Shown: piece after piece, positions 25,180-35,600 of the stretch
Position numbering within the stretch: the stretch's first letter is position 1
Layout: every line of letters starts with the position of its first letter
Assembly: GCF_047501175.1 (NCBI RefSeq)
Contig: NZ_JBEQWH010000002.1
Span: 1 to 64,000, forward strand
Origin: Methanoprimaticola sp047501175
Lineage (GTDB): Archaea; Thermoplasmatota; Thermoplasmata; Methanomassiliicoccales; Methanomethylophilaceae
Length of the DNA: 64,000 bases
Reading direction: 5' to 3'
The notes under the pieces: model-generated
Told to the model about the DNA's origin: nothing
The model's database searches: none
The model's input: the letters and a program-made list of their open reading frames with translations, nothing else
Program-made: the position numbers and the translations under genes

Positions 25180-26139
25180 ATGATGGAGGTCTACGAGATG
25201 AGGGAGGGCCGTCCCGTGAGGACGGACGAGATAAAGAAGGATGTCTGGATCAACCTCGTCGCCCCCACGGCGGAGGAGATCGACACCGTCCAGGCGTTCC
25301 TGGGCGTGGACAGGGAGGCCCTGACGTCCGCACTGGACGACGAGGAGGGGTCGAGGACGGAGGTCGCCTCCGACTACACGCTGATCCTGGTCGACGCCCC
25401 TACCAGGGAGTGGAGGAACAACCGCGAGGAGTTCACCACCTACCCCGTCTCGATAACCGTCACCGACTCGGCCATCGTCACCGTCTGTCTCCAGGAGCTC
25501 TTCGCGCTGTCGAACATCGCCACCGGGAAGAGCAAGAGCAAGAGCGTGTACGACGTGTCCAACAGGTCGCGCTTCGTGCTCCAGATCCTGTTCAGGATCG
25601 CGATCAACTATCAGACCGACCTCAAGTACATCGAGGTCAAGAGGATGGCCATCGAGGAGTCCATCCGCAAGGCCACCAGGAGGGACGACCTCTTCGAGCT
25701 CCATGAGCTGGAGTCCAACCTGGTCTACTTCAAGACATCCCTCAGCGTGAACGCGTCCATCATCGAGAGGATGAGCAAGCAGTCCCGCTTCGTCTCCACC
25801 ATGGAGGACAGGGACCTCATGGACGACGTGATAATCGAGACCAACCAGGCCCTGGAGATGACCATGACGTACAGTCAGATCATCAAGGGTACCAGGCAGC
25901 TGGTCGAGGCCGACCTGAACAACTCGCTGGCCAGCGTCATGAAGTTCCTGACGTCGATCACGCTGATCATCTCCATCCCGACGATGCTCGCCAGCTTCTA
26001 CGGCATGAACGTCGGCCTTCCGGGGGAGAACTTCCAATACATGTACGTGGTCCTCTTCGTTGCGATGATCGCGCTCTGCGCGCTGTCGATCTGGGGACTC
26101 AGGAGGAAAGGACTGTGGCGTCGATCACAGACATCGTAG
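25180..26139 (+). CDS. corA: CorA-type divalent cation channel
   Basis: 319 aa. A long soluble helical N-terminus is followed by two C-terminal membrane helices. The loop motif YGMNVGLP (GMN, near residue 276) is the CorA selectivity filter for Mg2+, Co2+ or Ni2+. Two ATGs at 25180 and 25183. A good SD (GAGG) precedes them. Overlaps the next gene by 25 nt. Confidence 0.94.
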   Translation: MMEVYEMREGRPVRTDEIKKDVWINLVAPTAEEIDTVQAFLGVDREALTSALDDEEGSRTEVASDYTLILVDAPTREWRNNREEFTTYPVSITVTDSAIVTVCLQELFALSNIATGKSKSKSVYDVSNRSRFVLQILFRIAINYQTDLKYIEVKRMAIEESIRKATRRDDLFELHELESNLVYFKTSLSVNASIIERMSKQSRFVSTMEDRDLMDDVIIETNQALEMTMTYSQIIKGTRQLVEADLNNSLASVMKFLTSITLIISIPTMLASFYGMNVGLPGENFQYMYVVLFVAMIALCALSIWGLRRKGLWRRSQTS

Positions 26140-27098
26140 ATTCTATACGCGCCTATCCGGGCGTTACCAGGAAGAACGCGATCCACAGGATCGTGGACCT
26201 CCTGCCGACGACGGGGTTCCCCCAGGTCGTCGCGGCGGAGGGAGAGGACGCGGCGGCCTTGGATGTGGGGGACCAGTACATCCTGTTCGCCGCGGACGGC
26301 ATAATGGAGTCCCTCGTCACGACGGACCCGTACTATGCGGGGTACTTCGCCGTCCTCGTGAACGTGAACGACATAGCGGCCATGGGTGGCAGGCCCCTGG
26401 GTATGGTGGATGTGATGTCCATCGTCCACGGTGCGGTGTGCAAGGAGATCATCCGCGGCATGAAGGAGGGGATACGCAAGTTCAACGTCCCCATCGTGGG
26501 AGGCCATGTGCATCCCGACTGTCATTACAACGCCATCGACATATCCATCGTCGGGAGGGTGGCCAAGGACGCGCTCCTCAGGAGCAGCACCGCCGTGCCC
26601 GGCGACGACATCGTCTTCGTCATAGACACGGACGGGTTCTACCCGGACAACCTGCACTACGCGTTCGTCACCACCGTGCAGAAGTCCGACGAGATCGTCA
26701 GGGACCAGATGGAGGCCGTCGCCGTGGTCGGCGAGAGGCATCTGGCCCATTCGTGCAAGGACATGAGCAACCCCGGCAGCATCGGGACACTCGGCATGAT
26801 GCTCGAATCGTCCGATGTAGGTGCTGTCGTGGACGTCACGAGGATCCCGAGACCCGAGGGGGTGGACGAGATCAGATGGTACCTCTCGTACCAGGGATGC
26901 GGGTTCTGCTTCGCATGTCCCCCGGAGAACTCCCAGGAGATCATCGACATCTTCGGGGAGGTGGGCTGCGAGGGGGCGGTCGTCGGGAAGGTGGACGGCA
27001 CCGGGGTCCTGAAGCTCACCGACGGGGTCGAGACAAAGGACCTCTTCGACTTCAGCAAGGACATAATCACGGGATGCCGTCCCAAGGGCGGGCAGTGA
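26115..27098 (+). CDS. methanogenesis marker 2 type protein (AIR synthase-related)
   Basis: 327 aa, PurM/AIR-synthase fold: EGEDAAALDVGDQYILFAADG and VNVNDIAAMGG are the conserved ATP- and metal-binding turns, and VGGHVHPD is the later glycine-rich motif. Length and motifs match the AIR synthase-related protein known as methanogenesis marker 2, found in methanogens; its function is not settled. The start is GTG at 26115, inside the end of corA, preceded by AGGAAAGG. The C-terminal region has CGFCFACPPE, a Cys cluster not found in PurM itself. Confidence 0.75.
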   Translation: MASITDIVDSIRAYPGVTRKNAIHRIVDLLPTTGFPQVVAAEGEDAAALDVGDQYILFAADGIMESLVTTDPYYAGYFAVLVNVNDIAAMGGRPLGMVDVMSIVHGAVCKEIIRGMKEGIRKFNVPIVGGHVHPDCHYNAIDISIVGRVAKDALLRSSTAVPGDDIVFVIDTDGFYPDNLHYAFVTTVQKSDEIVRDQMEAVAVVGERHLAHSCKDMSNPGSIGTLGMMLESSDVGAVVDVTRIPRPEGVDEIRWYLSYQGCGFCFACPPENSQEIIDIFGEVGCEGAVVGKVDGTGVLKLTDGVETKDLFDFSKDIITGCRPKGGQ

Positions 27099-27148
27099 TC
27101 CCGTCACAAACACCATTCATTTTTCCTTTCAACAGGATATTTGCATAT

Positions 27149-27417
27149 TTCTCATGGGAGAATTGACCGCCCTGTTTTTTGCAGGGCGTAAGTAGGTCCG
27201 ACGGAGGAATACGCATTTTTCCGACACCGGGGACCGGTTTAGCGGCATTTAGTGATGCTGTGATGTTGTGAGCGTGATGTGTGACGTCCCGTGCCCAGAG
27301 AGGCACGGGGAAGGGTGTTTGCTGTTCAGGATTGGGCTGGTGCCGGGGCCCTTACGGGCCCCTGTGTTTGCTCTTCAGGTCAGTGGGGATAGCCTTCGCT
27401 CATCCGTGTGTTCGCGA
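27149..27417. repeat. 3' flank module of surface gene 1 (three hairpins)
   Basis: Nearly the same 250-270 bp recurs at 32353-32603 after surface gene 2. It contains three hairpins: CGCCCTG/CAGGGCG (27168-27188, T-rich loop), CCCGTGCC/GGCACGGG (27288-27309) and GGGGCCC/GGGCCCC (27345-27362). The last two are each followed by GTTTGCT-TTCAGG, forming a repeated hairpin-plus-tail unit. It probably ends the surface-gene transcript; the high identity also offers a site for recombination. Confidence 0.75.
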
Positions 27418-30400
27418 TCAGCTCCTCATGAGCCTCATGGCGACGATGATGGCCATGACGACGATGAGGACGACGAGGATGATCAGCAGGTAGTCTGTGA
27501 TGGTCATTCCGCCGTTGTCGCCGGAGTCGGGTGCGTCGGGGACGTATCCGGACTTCTCGATGCCGGTGAGCTGGAGGGTGACGACGGGATTAGACTCGAA
27601 GGCAGTATCAGTGTCGTACTCAGTGAACTTTCCAGAGATGTTGAAGTCCATTCCGTTCAGTGTGCAGGTGGCGCCTTCATAGACGGCCCCATTGATCGCC
27701 ATCTTCGCTTCTCCGCTGAATCCGTTGGCGAGGGTGTATGTGATGGTGTGCTTTCCTGCAGAGACGGTAGCCTGGTAGAATCCAAGAAGCGGGTTGTACA
27801 TCATGAGGTTACCATCGATGGAGACATCGTTGACACCGACGTTGGCGAGAACGCGGACGACATAGACATCGTACTCGATCTTCGCATCGACCTTGTCGAC
27901 GGACCCGATCTTCTCTCCGTCCTTGATGGAGGTTCCGTCAGCCTTCACCCATCCATTGGGGTCGGCGTTGGGAACGACGTACTTGATGTCGTTTATGTCG
28001 ACCTTGTTGGCGGCGGATTCGTTGAAGTCGTATACTGTGACGAACTTCTCGTCCTCGACGTAGAACTCGGTGCTGGGGATACCCTTCACGACATCGGCGG
28101 GGATCGTGGATCCATCGGAGACGACTGCCATGTTCTTGACGGTCATCTCTCCGGAGACGGATGCCGCAGCACCGGTCTTCCCTTCGTCGATGACCTTCTT
28201 GGCCACACCTATGTACAGGTTGTTGACGACGATGTTGCCCTGTCCCTTGCTGTCGGTCTTGGCGACGGCGACGAGGGATCCGAAGACCTCGATGTTGTCG
28301 GATGTCAGGGTCTTCTCGTTCTGGACGGTGACGGTCCCGTTGATCACGAGGTCGGCGATCTTGGACTCGACATCCGCGACGGACAGCTCTCCGTCGACGG
28401 TCATCATGGCGATGTCTGCCTTTCCGAGAGTGACCTTGCCGACAGCGGTGAAGACAGTGGTCTTCTTGGCATCGGTGTATTTGTCGAACCCTCCGGTGAC
28501 CTTCAGGGAGACGACGTCATCTGCGGTCACGGAGGCGATCTTCATGTCGGTTCCGGCGAGTCCGGAGATGTCTACGGACCCGACGCCGTTGGCGATGGTC
28601 CCTACGAACGTCTTTCCGGCAGCGAATATGATCTGGGCGTTGTCCAGTGTGATGGTCCCTGCGGAGAGGTTGTTCTCGACGTAGATCTTCGCAGGCTTGT
28701 CTGTGGTGGACGCGAAGGTGACGTCGCCGATGGCGAGCTCTCCCCTCAGGTTCATGGTCTGGTCCTCTGCATCCGCGATCTTGGCGGCCGCATTGGCGAC
28801 GGGCTCTGCGATGTTGTAGGTGGTTCCCTTCTCGACGATGGAGTAGAACGCTCCTGCGAGTCCGAGTGCCGCGGGGATGCTGCTCTCCTTCGACTTGATC
28901 ATTCCGTTGAGGACGACCTTCATGTTGTCCTTGAGGTCGTCGGTGCCCACGATGTGGGTGTTCACCTTGATGGTGCTCTCGTTGATGTACAGGGTCCCGT
29001 CGACGGTGAGGGTGACTCCCTTGTGGATGCAGAGCTCATATCCCTTGGTGTCGAGGGTGACGCCGGCGGGGATCTTCATGGACTCCTTGATGCAGGTATT
29101 GTTGCTGAGCTCGACGACCTCGTTCTCCTCCGCGTTGTTGAGCGCGTAGGCGAGTCCGCAGTATGTGATGTCCTTCTCGCCGGCGATGGTGACATCGCTG
29201 GTGATCGTGGCGGGGTTCTTGGTCCCCTTCACGTCCTCGATGTAGAGGACGCCGTTCACGACGATCCCCTCTCCTTCGCTGTTGGTGTTCTGGAGCTTGG
29301 ACCCGGTCTTGAAATCGACCTTGGACTCCTTGGCGATGGTCAGGAGCCCCTCGTTCTTGACCGTCACATCTGCAGGGATGGTGACGGACTCGGTCTTGAT
29401 GGTGTTCTCTCCCTTCATGGTGATCTTCTTGGCACCATCGGCGAGGGCGGTCTCGAGGGTCGTGTAGATGTTCTGCTTCTTGACGCCAGTCGTTGCAGGA
29501 ATGTCGTACTTCGCAGCATTCACTGTACCGCTTCCAGTGATGTCCGATCCGACCAGCGTGATCTTTCCAGACACAGTCAGGTCATTGTTCCCAGAGGCAG
29601 CAAAGGTGAATGCACCCTCTTCGACAACCGATACATCTCCAGAGACGATCATGCCGAAGTCACCGGAGTTGGCAGTCTTGATGGCAACATCCTTTCCAAC
29701 GGAGAACTCTCCTGCGATTATGTTCCTTCCTGTGAATCCCACATCCACATCAGTGTGACTGTTAGGAACGTCACCTTCTTTGAGATAGGAGGATACGACG
29801 GATCCAGCGATGTCGAACTGCTTGTAATACTCGGTTGTTGTCGTGATCTTAGTATTCTTCACGATCTGGGTCGTTATAGTGAGACCCTCTATGGACCAGT
29901 CCGCGACAGGCGAGAGGACCACGGTGTTCGTATTGTCATTCGTATACTGTTTCTTAGCTGTATCAACAATCTTGAGGTCAGATATAATGAGGTCGTAGAC
30001 AGTACCGTTGTTGTTCCAGCTCTCCAGGGACACAATCTCCACTTTCGCTCCGTCGGCAACCTGGTGTATCGTCGTGTTGACCCTGATGTTCCCATTGATG
30101 ATCACGAGTCCTGCGTTTTCGAACGTACCCTTGAGTGCACTCTGTCCATTCAGCTCGAACGTCGCATCTGCATTGTTCTTCACGACGGATGTTTCATTCG
30201 GGACAAACCTGGATGTCTCTCCAACGATGATCTGACCGTCGTTGATGAGATTCGCCCCATTAACTGTCATCGTGGCGTTCATAGAGTCTGTTGTCTGATT
30301 GGTGAGAAGTGTGTAATCCAGAGAGATCACTCCGTTGTTGATCACCTTAGCACCGTTGGAGGCCGCAAGACCTCCGATGTAATTTGCCATTCCACCGTAA

Positions 30401-32170
30401 ACGGTAGCTATCGCTTCCTTATCGGACTGGACTACGACCGTTCCATCGTTCTCAAGGGATGCGGTTCCATTGTATATGACAAGTTTCGCCCCATCCTCGA
30501 TGGTCAGGGTCATCCCCTCGGGGATGATCAGCTTTCCCTGGATGATGATGACAGTCCCATCGGCGAGAGTGGTGTCTCCGCTCAGGGTGATGGTCTGGTA
30601 TGCTCCGTAAGGGGTCTCGGTCTTCCATTCTCCGCTGATGGTTCCATCCTTCGCGACCTGGGACGCATCGAAGGTTCCGGGTCCAGTGATCGCGGGGAGG
30701 GTGACGTCCTTGTCGGTGAGATAGACGATCCCCTCATTGTTGACGATCGCTCCGCTCATGTCGCATCCTATGGTGAGCTTCCCTGTGGGTCCGACATTGA
30801 TCTCCTTGCTCTGTCCCTCATATGTGCCCTCGACCTTGAGAGCTCCATCGACGGTTATGTTACCTTCCAGGGTGAGCTTTCCCTTGACCGTGACGTCTGC
30901 TCCGATGACCGTGTTCGTGGACACGGTGAGATCGTCGACGATGACCTTTCCCTGGGTGAGGTCGAGGGATCCAGCGACGAACTTCGCGTCGGAGTCCACG
31001 GTGGCGTAGGTGAAGACGGTTTTCTCACTCTCTGTAGTGACATTCCCGAATGTCATGGTGCCGTCTTTGCTAGCGGTCTTGGTCCCGGTGATGGTTCCGG
31101 CGATGGAACATCCGGCCTCGACGTAGAGCTCCCCGGCATCCTTGACGGTCAGTGTCGTAGCGCTACCGGGATTGCCGTTGCCATCTTCTCCGTAGAGGAT
31201 CAGTCCTCCGGGGATGGCGATCTTGTTCTCTCCGTCAGCGGCCCTCATGTTGAGGGAGTTGTACTCGACATACAGCTTTCCGCTGATCTCCGAGCCAGAT
31301 CCGACGATGTGGACACCGTCGGCCTTGAGCACAGAGTCCTTGTCAACCGTGAGTTTGCTCGCTTTCAGGGCGAACGCGTCATCGGACCCTCCGTTGAGTC
31401 CGCCGGTCTCCAGCAGCTCCAGGTCTATGTAGGATTTGATCAGGGTCACTCCGCCGGTGCAGGTCTTCGCCTGGATCGCCTTCTCGTGTCCACTGAGTAC
31501 GAAGGGAGCTTCTGCAGATCCGCAGTCAGTGAAGATCAGAGTGTTCGAACCATCCATCTGGATCGCACGGTTCCCTGCGGTGATGAAGCCGTCGACGTTG
31601 GTGAATGCCTTGTTTGCGCCACCGTAGATTCCGAATGATTTCTCGTTGTCCACGGACACGGTCATCTTCAGAGTGAGGTTGGTGAATTTGAGCGTCTTTT
31701 CTGTTGTCTCAGTGTAGAACGCAGCCATACTCAGAAAACTTGCTATGTCATCTGTGGGTGCACCGGTTAGGGTGACGACTAGTGTTCCATCTTTAAACTC
31801 GAGATTCTCAGAGAACGTTATGAGCTTCGGAAGGTTCTCACCAGTGATTGTCAGGGTCTTCCCGTTGAGATCGATTGTTTTCCCCTCGGAGAAGATGGTA
31901 AGGGTGTTAGAACATGTCAGTGTTAGGTCGGCACCGAGGTTTATGGAAGTACTTCCAGTAGTGGTCAAAGCATTAGTGAGAGCTTCAACGGTTGTGATAG
32001 CTCCACTGGAACTGGTGCTGCTCTCAACACCAGTATTCGCGTCGCTGTCCTCGGCGACTGCAGGTACAGCCGCGAACACAGCGAACGCGATCGCCAGAAC
32101 GGCGACGGCCGCGAGGAGTTTCGAGCGGGATAGCCCCCCCCCCCACAGCATCCATTTTGGTTGTTTTCAT
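27418..32170 (-). CDS. giant surface protein 1 (beta-helix, adhesin-like), tract G11 = out of frame from canonical ATG
   Basis: About 1583 aa if the tract were G10. Signal peptide KLLAAVAVLAIAFAVFAAVP ends near A-E-D-S-D. The body is a long run of short beta-strand repeats (patterns such as VTLTVDGTLYI, GVTLD, LTIEDGAKLVI, VTIPADVTV), as in right-handed beta-helix adhesin-like proteins. One C-terminal membrane helix (LLIILVVLIVVMAIIVAM) and RLMRS anchor it, leaving the body outside. The canonical start is ATG 32170 with SD GGAGGAAT. With G11 that frame ends early. An internal ATG at 32151 (MLWGGGLSRSK) is in frame with G11 but has no SD. Shares leader, signal peptide, C-terminus and 3' flank with gene 2. 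Ligand unknown. Confidence 0.88.
32134..32144 (-). repeat. G11 (coding strand) tract of surface gene 1
   Basis: Eleven consecutive C on the plus strand, starting 26 nt after the A of the ATG at 32170. G10 or G13 would join the ATG frame to the signal-peptide frame. Confidence 0.95.
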
Positions 32171-32330
32171 GTGTATTCCTCCGGATCTCTCCGGTTTCAG
32201 GCACCTGATGTCTCATCCATCTCCGTTCTCAGGTATACACAATGCCTAATCCCGCCTAAGTCCCGTCGGATATAAACCCCGGATCCCCGTTGATTCGAGC
32301 GCCGTGTGCGGGAAACGCGGTACTTTCGCA
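32171..32330 (-). promoter_or_regulatory. promoter and leader of surface gene 1
   Basis: TATA box TTTATATC (plus tataaa at 32271-32276). A hairpin CCGGA-GAGA-TCCGG (32181-32194, GNRA tetraloop) directly abuts and partly includes the SD GGAGGA. Upstream dyad GAAA (32312-32315), 8 nt, TTTC (32324-32327), preceded by GTGTG at 32304. Shared with the other two surface genes, with a less perfect dyad at the left one. Confidence 0.8.
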
Positions 32331-32352
32331 TGAGACCTCACATGCCGTCGTG

Positions 32353-32603
32353 TTGACCGCCCTGTTTTTTGCAGGGCGTAAGGAGGTCTGCGGAGGAATA
32401 CGCATTTTTGAAACCGCAGTCCGGTTTAGCGTCATTGCGCGAGCATGTGAGGTGTGAGCGTGATGGTGACGTCCCGTGCCCCGGAGGGCACGGGGAAGGT
32501 GTTTGCTCTTCAGGATCTATGTGGGTCTCGGGGCCCTTCCGGGCCCCTGTGTTTGCTCTTCAGGTGATTGGTCGATAGCCTTCGCTCATCCGTGTGTTTC
32601 CGA
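32353..32603. repeat. 3' flank module of surface gene 2
   Basis: Counterpart of 27149-27417 with the same three hairpins and the GTTTGCTCTTCAGG tails. It lies between the promoter of surface gene 1 and the stop of surface gene 2. Confidence 0.75.
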
Positions 32604-35600
32604 TCAGCTCCTCATGAGCCTCATGGCGACGATGATTGCCATGACGACGATGAGGACGACGAGGATGATCAGCAGGTAGTCTGTGATGGTCATACCGTCG
32701 TCACCGGAGGGTGCGACGGGGGTGACGGGTGCGTCGGACTTCTCGACACCGGACAGCTGGACCATGTACTCCGTACCGGTTCCCTCCGCCTTGTCGCCGG
32801 ATGCCTCGAACGAGGTTCCGCTGACGTCCTTGCCGTTGACCTTCATGGTGACGTTGCCGTTCCATCCCTGTGCGAGATCGAAGGTTATGGTGTAGTCCCC
32901 TGCCTTGACGGTCGCCATGAATCCCTGGATGGTCTTTCCACCCTCGTCTATGGATCCCTTCTTCATGATGTCGCCGTTGAGGTACACGTTGGCGATGCCG
33001 TCGTTGGCGTAGACGAAGACGTCGTAGATCTCGTAGTTGACCTCGGCGTAGACGGTCTCGTAGTCCTTCTCTCCGACGGGCTTGTCGTTAGCGGGCTTCT
33101 TGTCGGCATCGAGCCACTTTCCGGTGAACTCTGCGTTCTTCACAGGAGCCTTCTCGATCCATCCGATCTGGAATCCGCCGGTGCTGTCGTAGACGGTGAT
33201 CCAGACGGATCCCTCGACATCGTACGCGGTGGACTTCATGTCCTTCATGGACTCGAGGGTGGACTCGGACAGAGAGGAACCGTTCAGGACGACGATCTCA
33301 GAGACGTCCAGCGGTCCGTTGACGGTCGCCGCGGCTCCGGTCGTTCCGTCATCCTCAGTGTCAATAAGATCGTCTATGTCAACACCGATCATCAGACCCT
33401 CTCCGTTGAGAGTTCCGGCTGCGGTGGTGTCGGTCTCTGCTGCGACATCGAGCGTTCCGAAGATAGAGACGCCGTATACGGTCATGGTCTCTCCGGAAGC
33501 GACCTTGACGGTTCCGTAGATGACGGTGTCGGCTATGGCTGGGAGACCGTAAGACGATGCATCGTTCTCCGAGAGCGTCGCCTTCGTCGGAACGACGACG
33601 GTGGCGTCAGCGGACACCTCGGCAGAGACCAGATCGAGAACCGCGACGGTTCCCGACTCGATCTTGAGAGATGCCTTGTCATCCTCGTCGGAGGCATCTC
33701 CTTTGATGACCATCCTGTCCTCGTCCCCGTCCTCGGAGGAAATGACCAGGTATCCCACCTTGTTGGCGGCGACGGTCGCATCCGCGACGGTAACGGATCC
33801 GGTGAACGTTCCGTAGATGTAGATGGAGGCCTCGTCAAGCGTGATCGAGGATGCGGTCAGTTCCGCACTTCCGATGACATTGATCGTTACGGGCACATCC
33901 TCGGTTCCGATGAACTCGACATCTCCGGCCGTGTTCTTTCCGTAGACGTATATGGTTCCGCCATTGATCTCGGCCTCGACATGTGCCGCGACATCGAGAG
34001 GGGACACGTAGTCGTAGTCTCCGAGGCTGTTGACGATGGTGTAGTAGGCTCCGGCGATCTCGTAGGTCGCGTAGTCGACGGGCTCCATGCTCATGAAGGT
34101 GCCGTTGACGACCATCGCGGAGGTCTTGTTGAGAACGGAAGCCTCCTCGGCGAAATCGGTCTGGGGTGTGACCTCATGGGCGGTCTTGAGCGTACCGTTG
34201 ACGGTCAGGGTGACACCGTCGTTCAGTTCCAGGTTCTTGGAGTTGGGGACGTCGAGGGTGACACCGGCCTTGATCGTGGCGTTGGCGTCGAGGACGACGG
34301 TCTCCTCGGAGGTGATGGTGACGACATCTCCGGACTCCGCCTCGTTCAGAGCGGTGTAGATGTTGGTGTATCTGGAATCGACCTCTCCGATGACGGACAC
34401 ATCGCTGACGATCTTCCCGGCCCTGTTGTCCTTCTTGTTCTCGAACACGAGGGTTCCGTCGACCTCGACGTTTCCGTTCCTGATCGTGGCACCGTTCTTG
34501 ACGGTGACGACGACATCCCTCTTATCTTCGTTTCCGATGACGATGGTGCCGTTGTTCCTGACGGTGACTCCTGCGGGGATCTCGAGGGTCTCGTTGACCT
34601 TGACTTTCCCGGAGGTGGTGATGTCGGTGGCCTTGGAGTCGATCGCGGCCTTGAGGGTGGTGTAGTTGTACACGGTCTCTCCCTCGACGGTGGTCTCGTA
34701 CATGGCCGCGTTGACGGTGGCGGTCTTGATCTTCTTTTGTGTTTGAATCAGTCCAGTGACGGTGATTTCCCCGCTTCCATTGATTTCCTTGTCGGTATTG
34801 GCGGTGAGGGTTCCGGCGACGGACATCTTCCCGTTCACGGTGAGGGTCACGTCTGCGGGCACCACGAGGGTCTCGGGGACCAGGATGCTGGGTCCGGCGA
34901 CGACAACTGCGCGTGCGTCAGGATCGTCGTTCGCTTCAGAACGCTCATCGGCGATGCCGAGGGTTCCGGAGAGAGCGATGTGGTTCTTGTAGACAGTCTT
35001 GTTCTCCTTGTCTTTGTAAGAGGTTATGCTCTCGGTGATGACGATTCCCTTGAATCCAGTCTGATTCTCGGTGATCTTCAGCTCGATCGAGTTGGGATTG
35101 GTAACGTATGCGGTATCCTTCTTGAACTCCATTCCGAGGTCGGTGATGGTCAGGGTGTTGTCGTTGTTTCCAGTAAAGCTCTTGATCTCGACGACCGCGC
35201 CGTTGGCAGCCATGTTGATCGCGACATTGCCATTCAGGACGGCTCCGTTGAGCGTGACGGTTCCCTTATTGGTGATCCCGTCGTCACCGGTAGTGACCGC
35301 AGTACGGACATCCAGGATTCCGCCTGCCTCGACGGTAAGTCCCTCGGTGATCGTCAGGGAGGATTTATCCCCGGAGTCGGCGAGGATCCTTCCGTCGGCC
35401 TTGATGGTGACGGTGCTACCGATCGTGACGGCTCCCTCGGACTCGATGGACCCGGCGACCTTGACATTGTCCGCGTCTCTGACCTCGAGGACAGCGCCCT
35501 CTTCGACGATGATTCTTCCGTCTATGACCATGGATGCGGCGACGCTGTCGATGATGAGCTTCGATCCACTCTCGATGGTCAGGGTGACACCTTCGTTGAC

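Noticed and set aside
27149..27417. CRISPR-like array in the surface-gene flank
   Set aside because: Only two copies of a short unit with hairpins; no regular spacers and no cas genes.
27268..31638. 1456-codon plus-strand open frame opposite surface gene 1 (and a similar 1188-codon frame at 32568-36134)
   Set aside because: Valine/aspartate/glycine-rich shadow of the repetitive surface genes on the other strand; no SD, domain or signal peptide.
32134..32144. Homopolymer lengths as plain assembly errors
   Set aside because: Not excluded, but kept as the null hypothesis: the same 26-nt spacing at three loci and intact downstream frames favour biological variation. Read counts decide.
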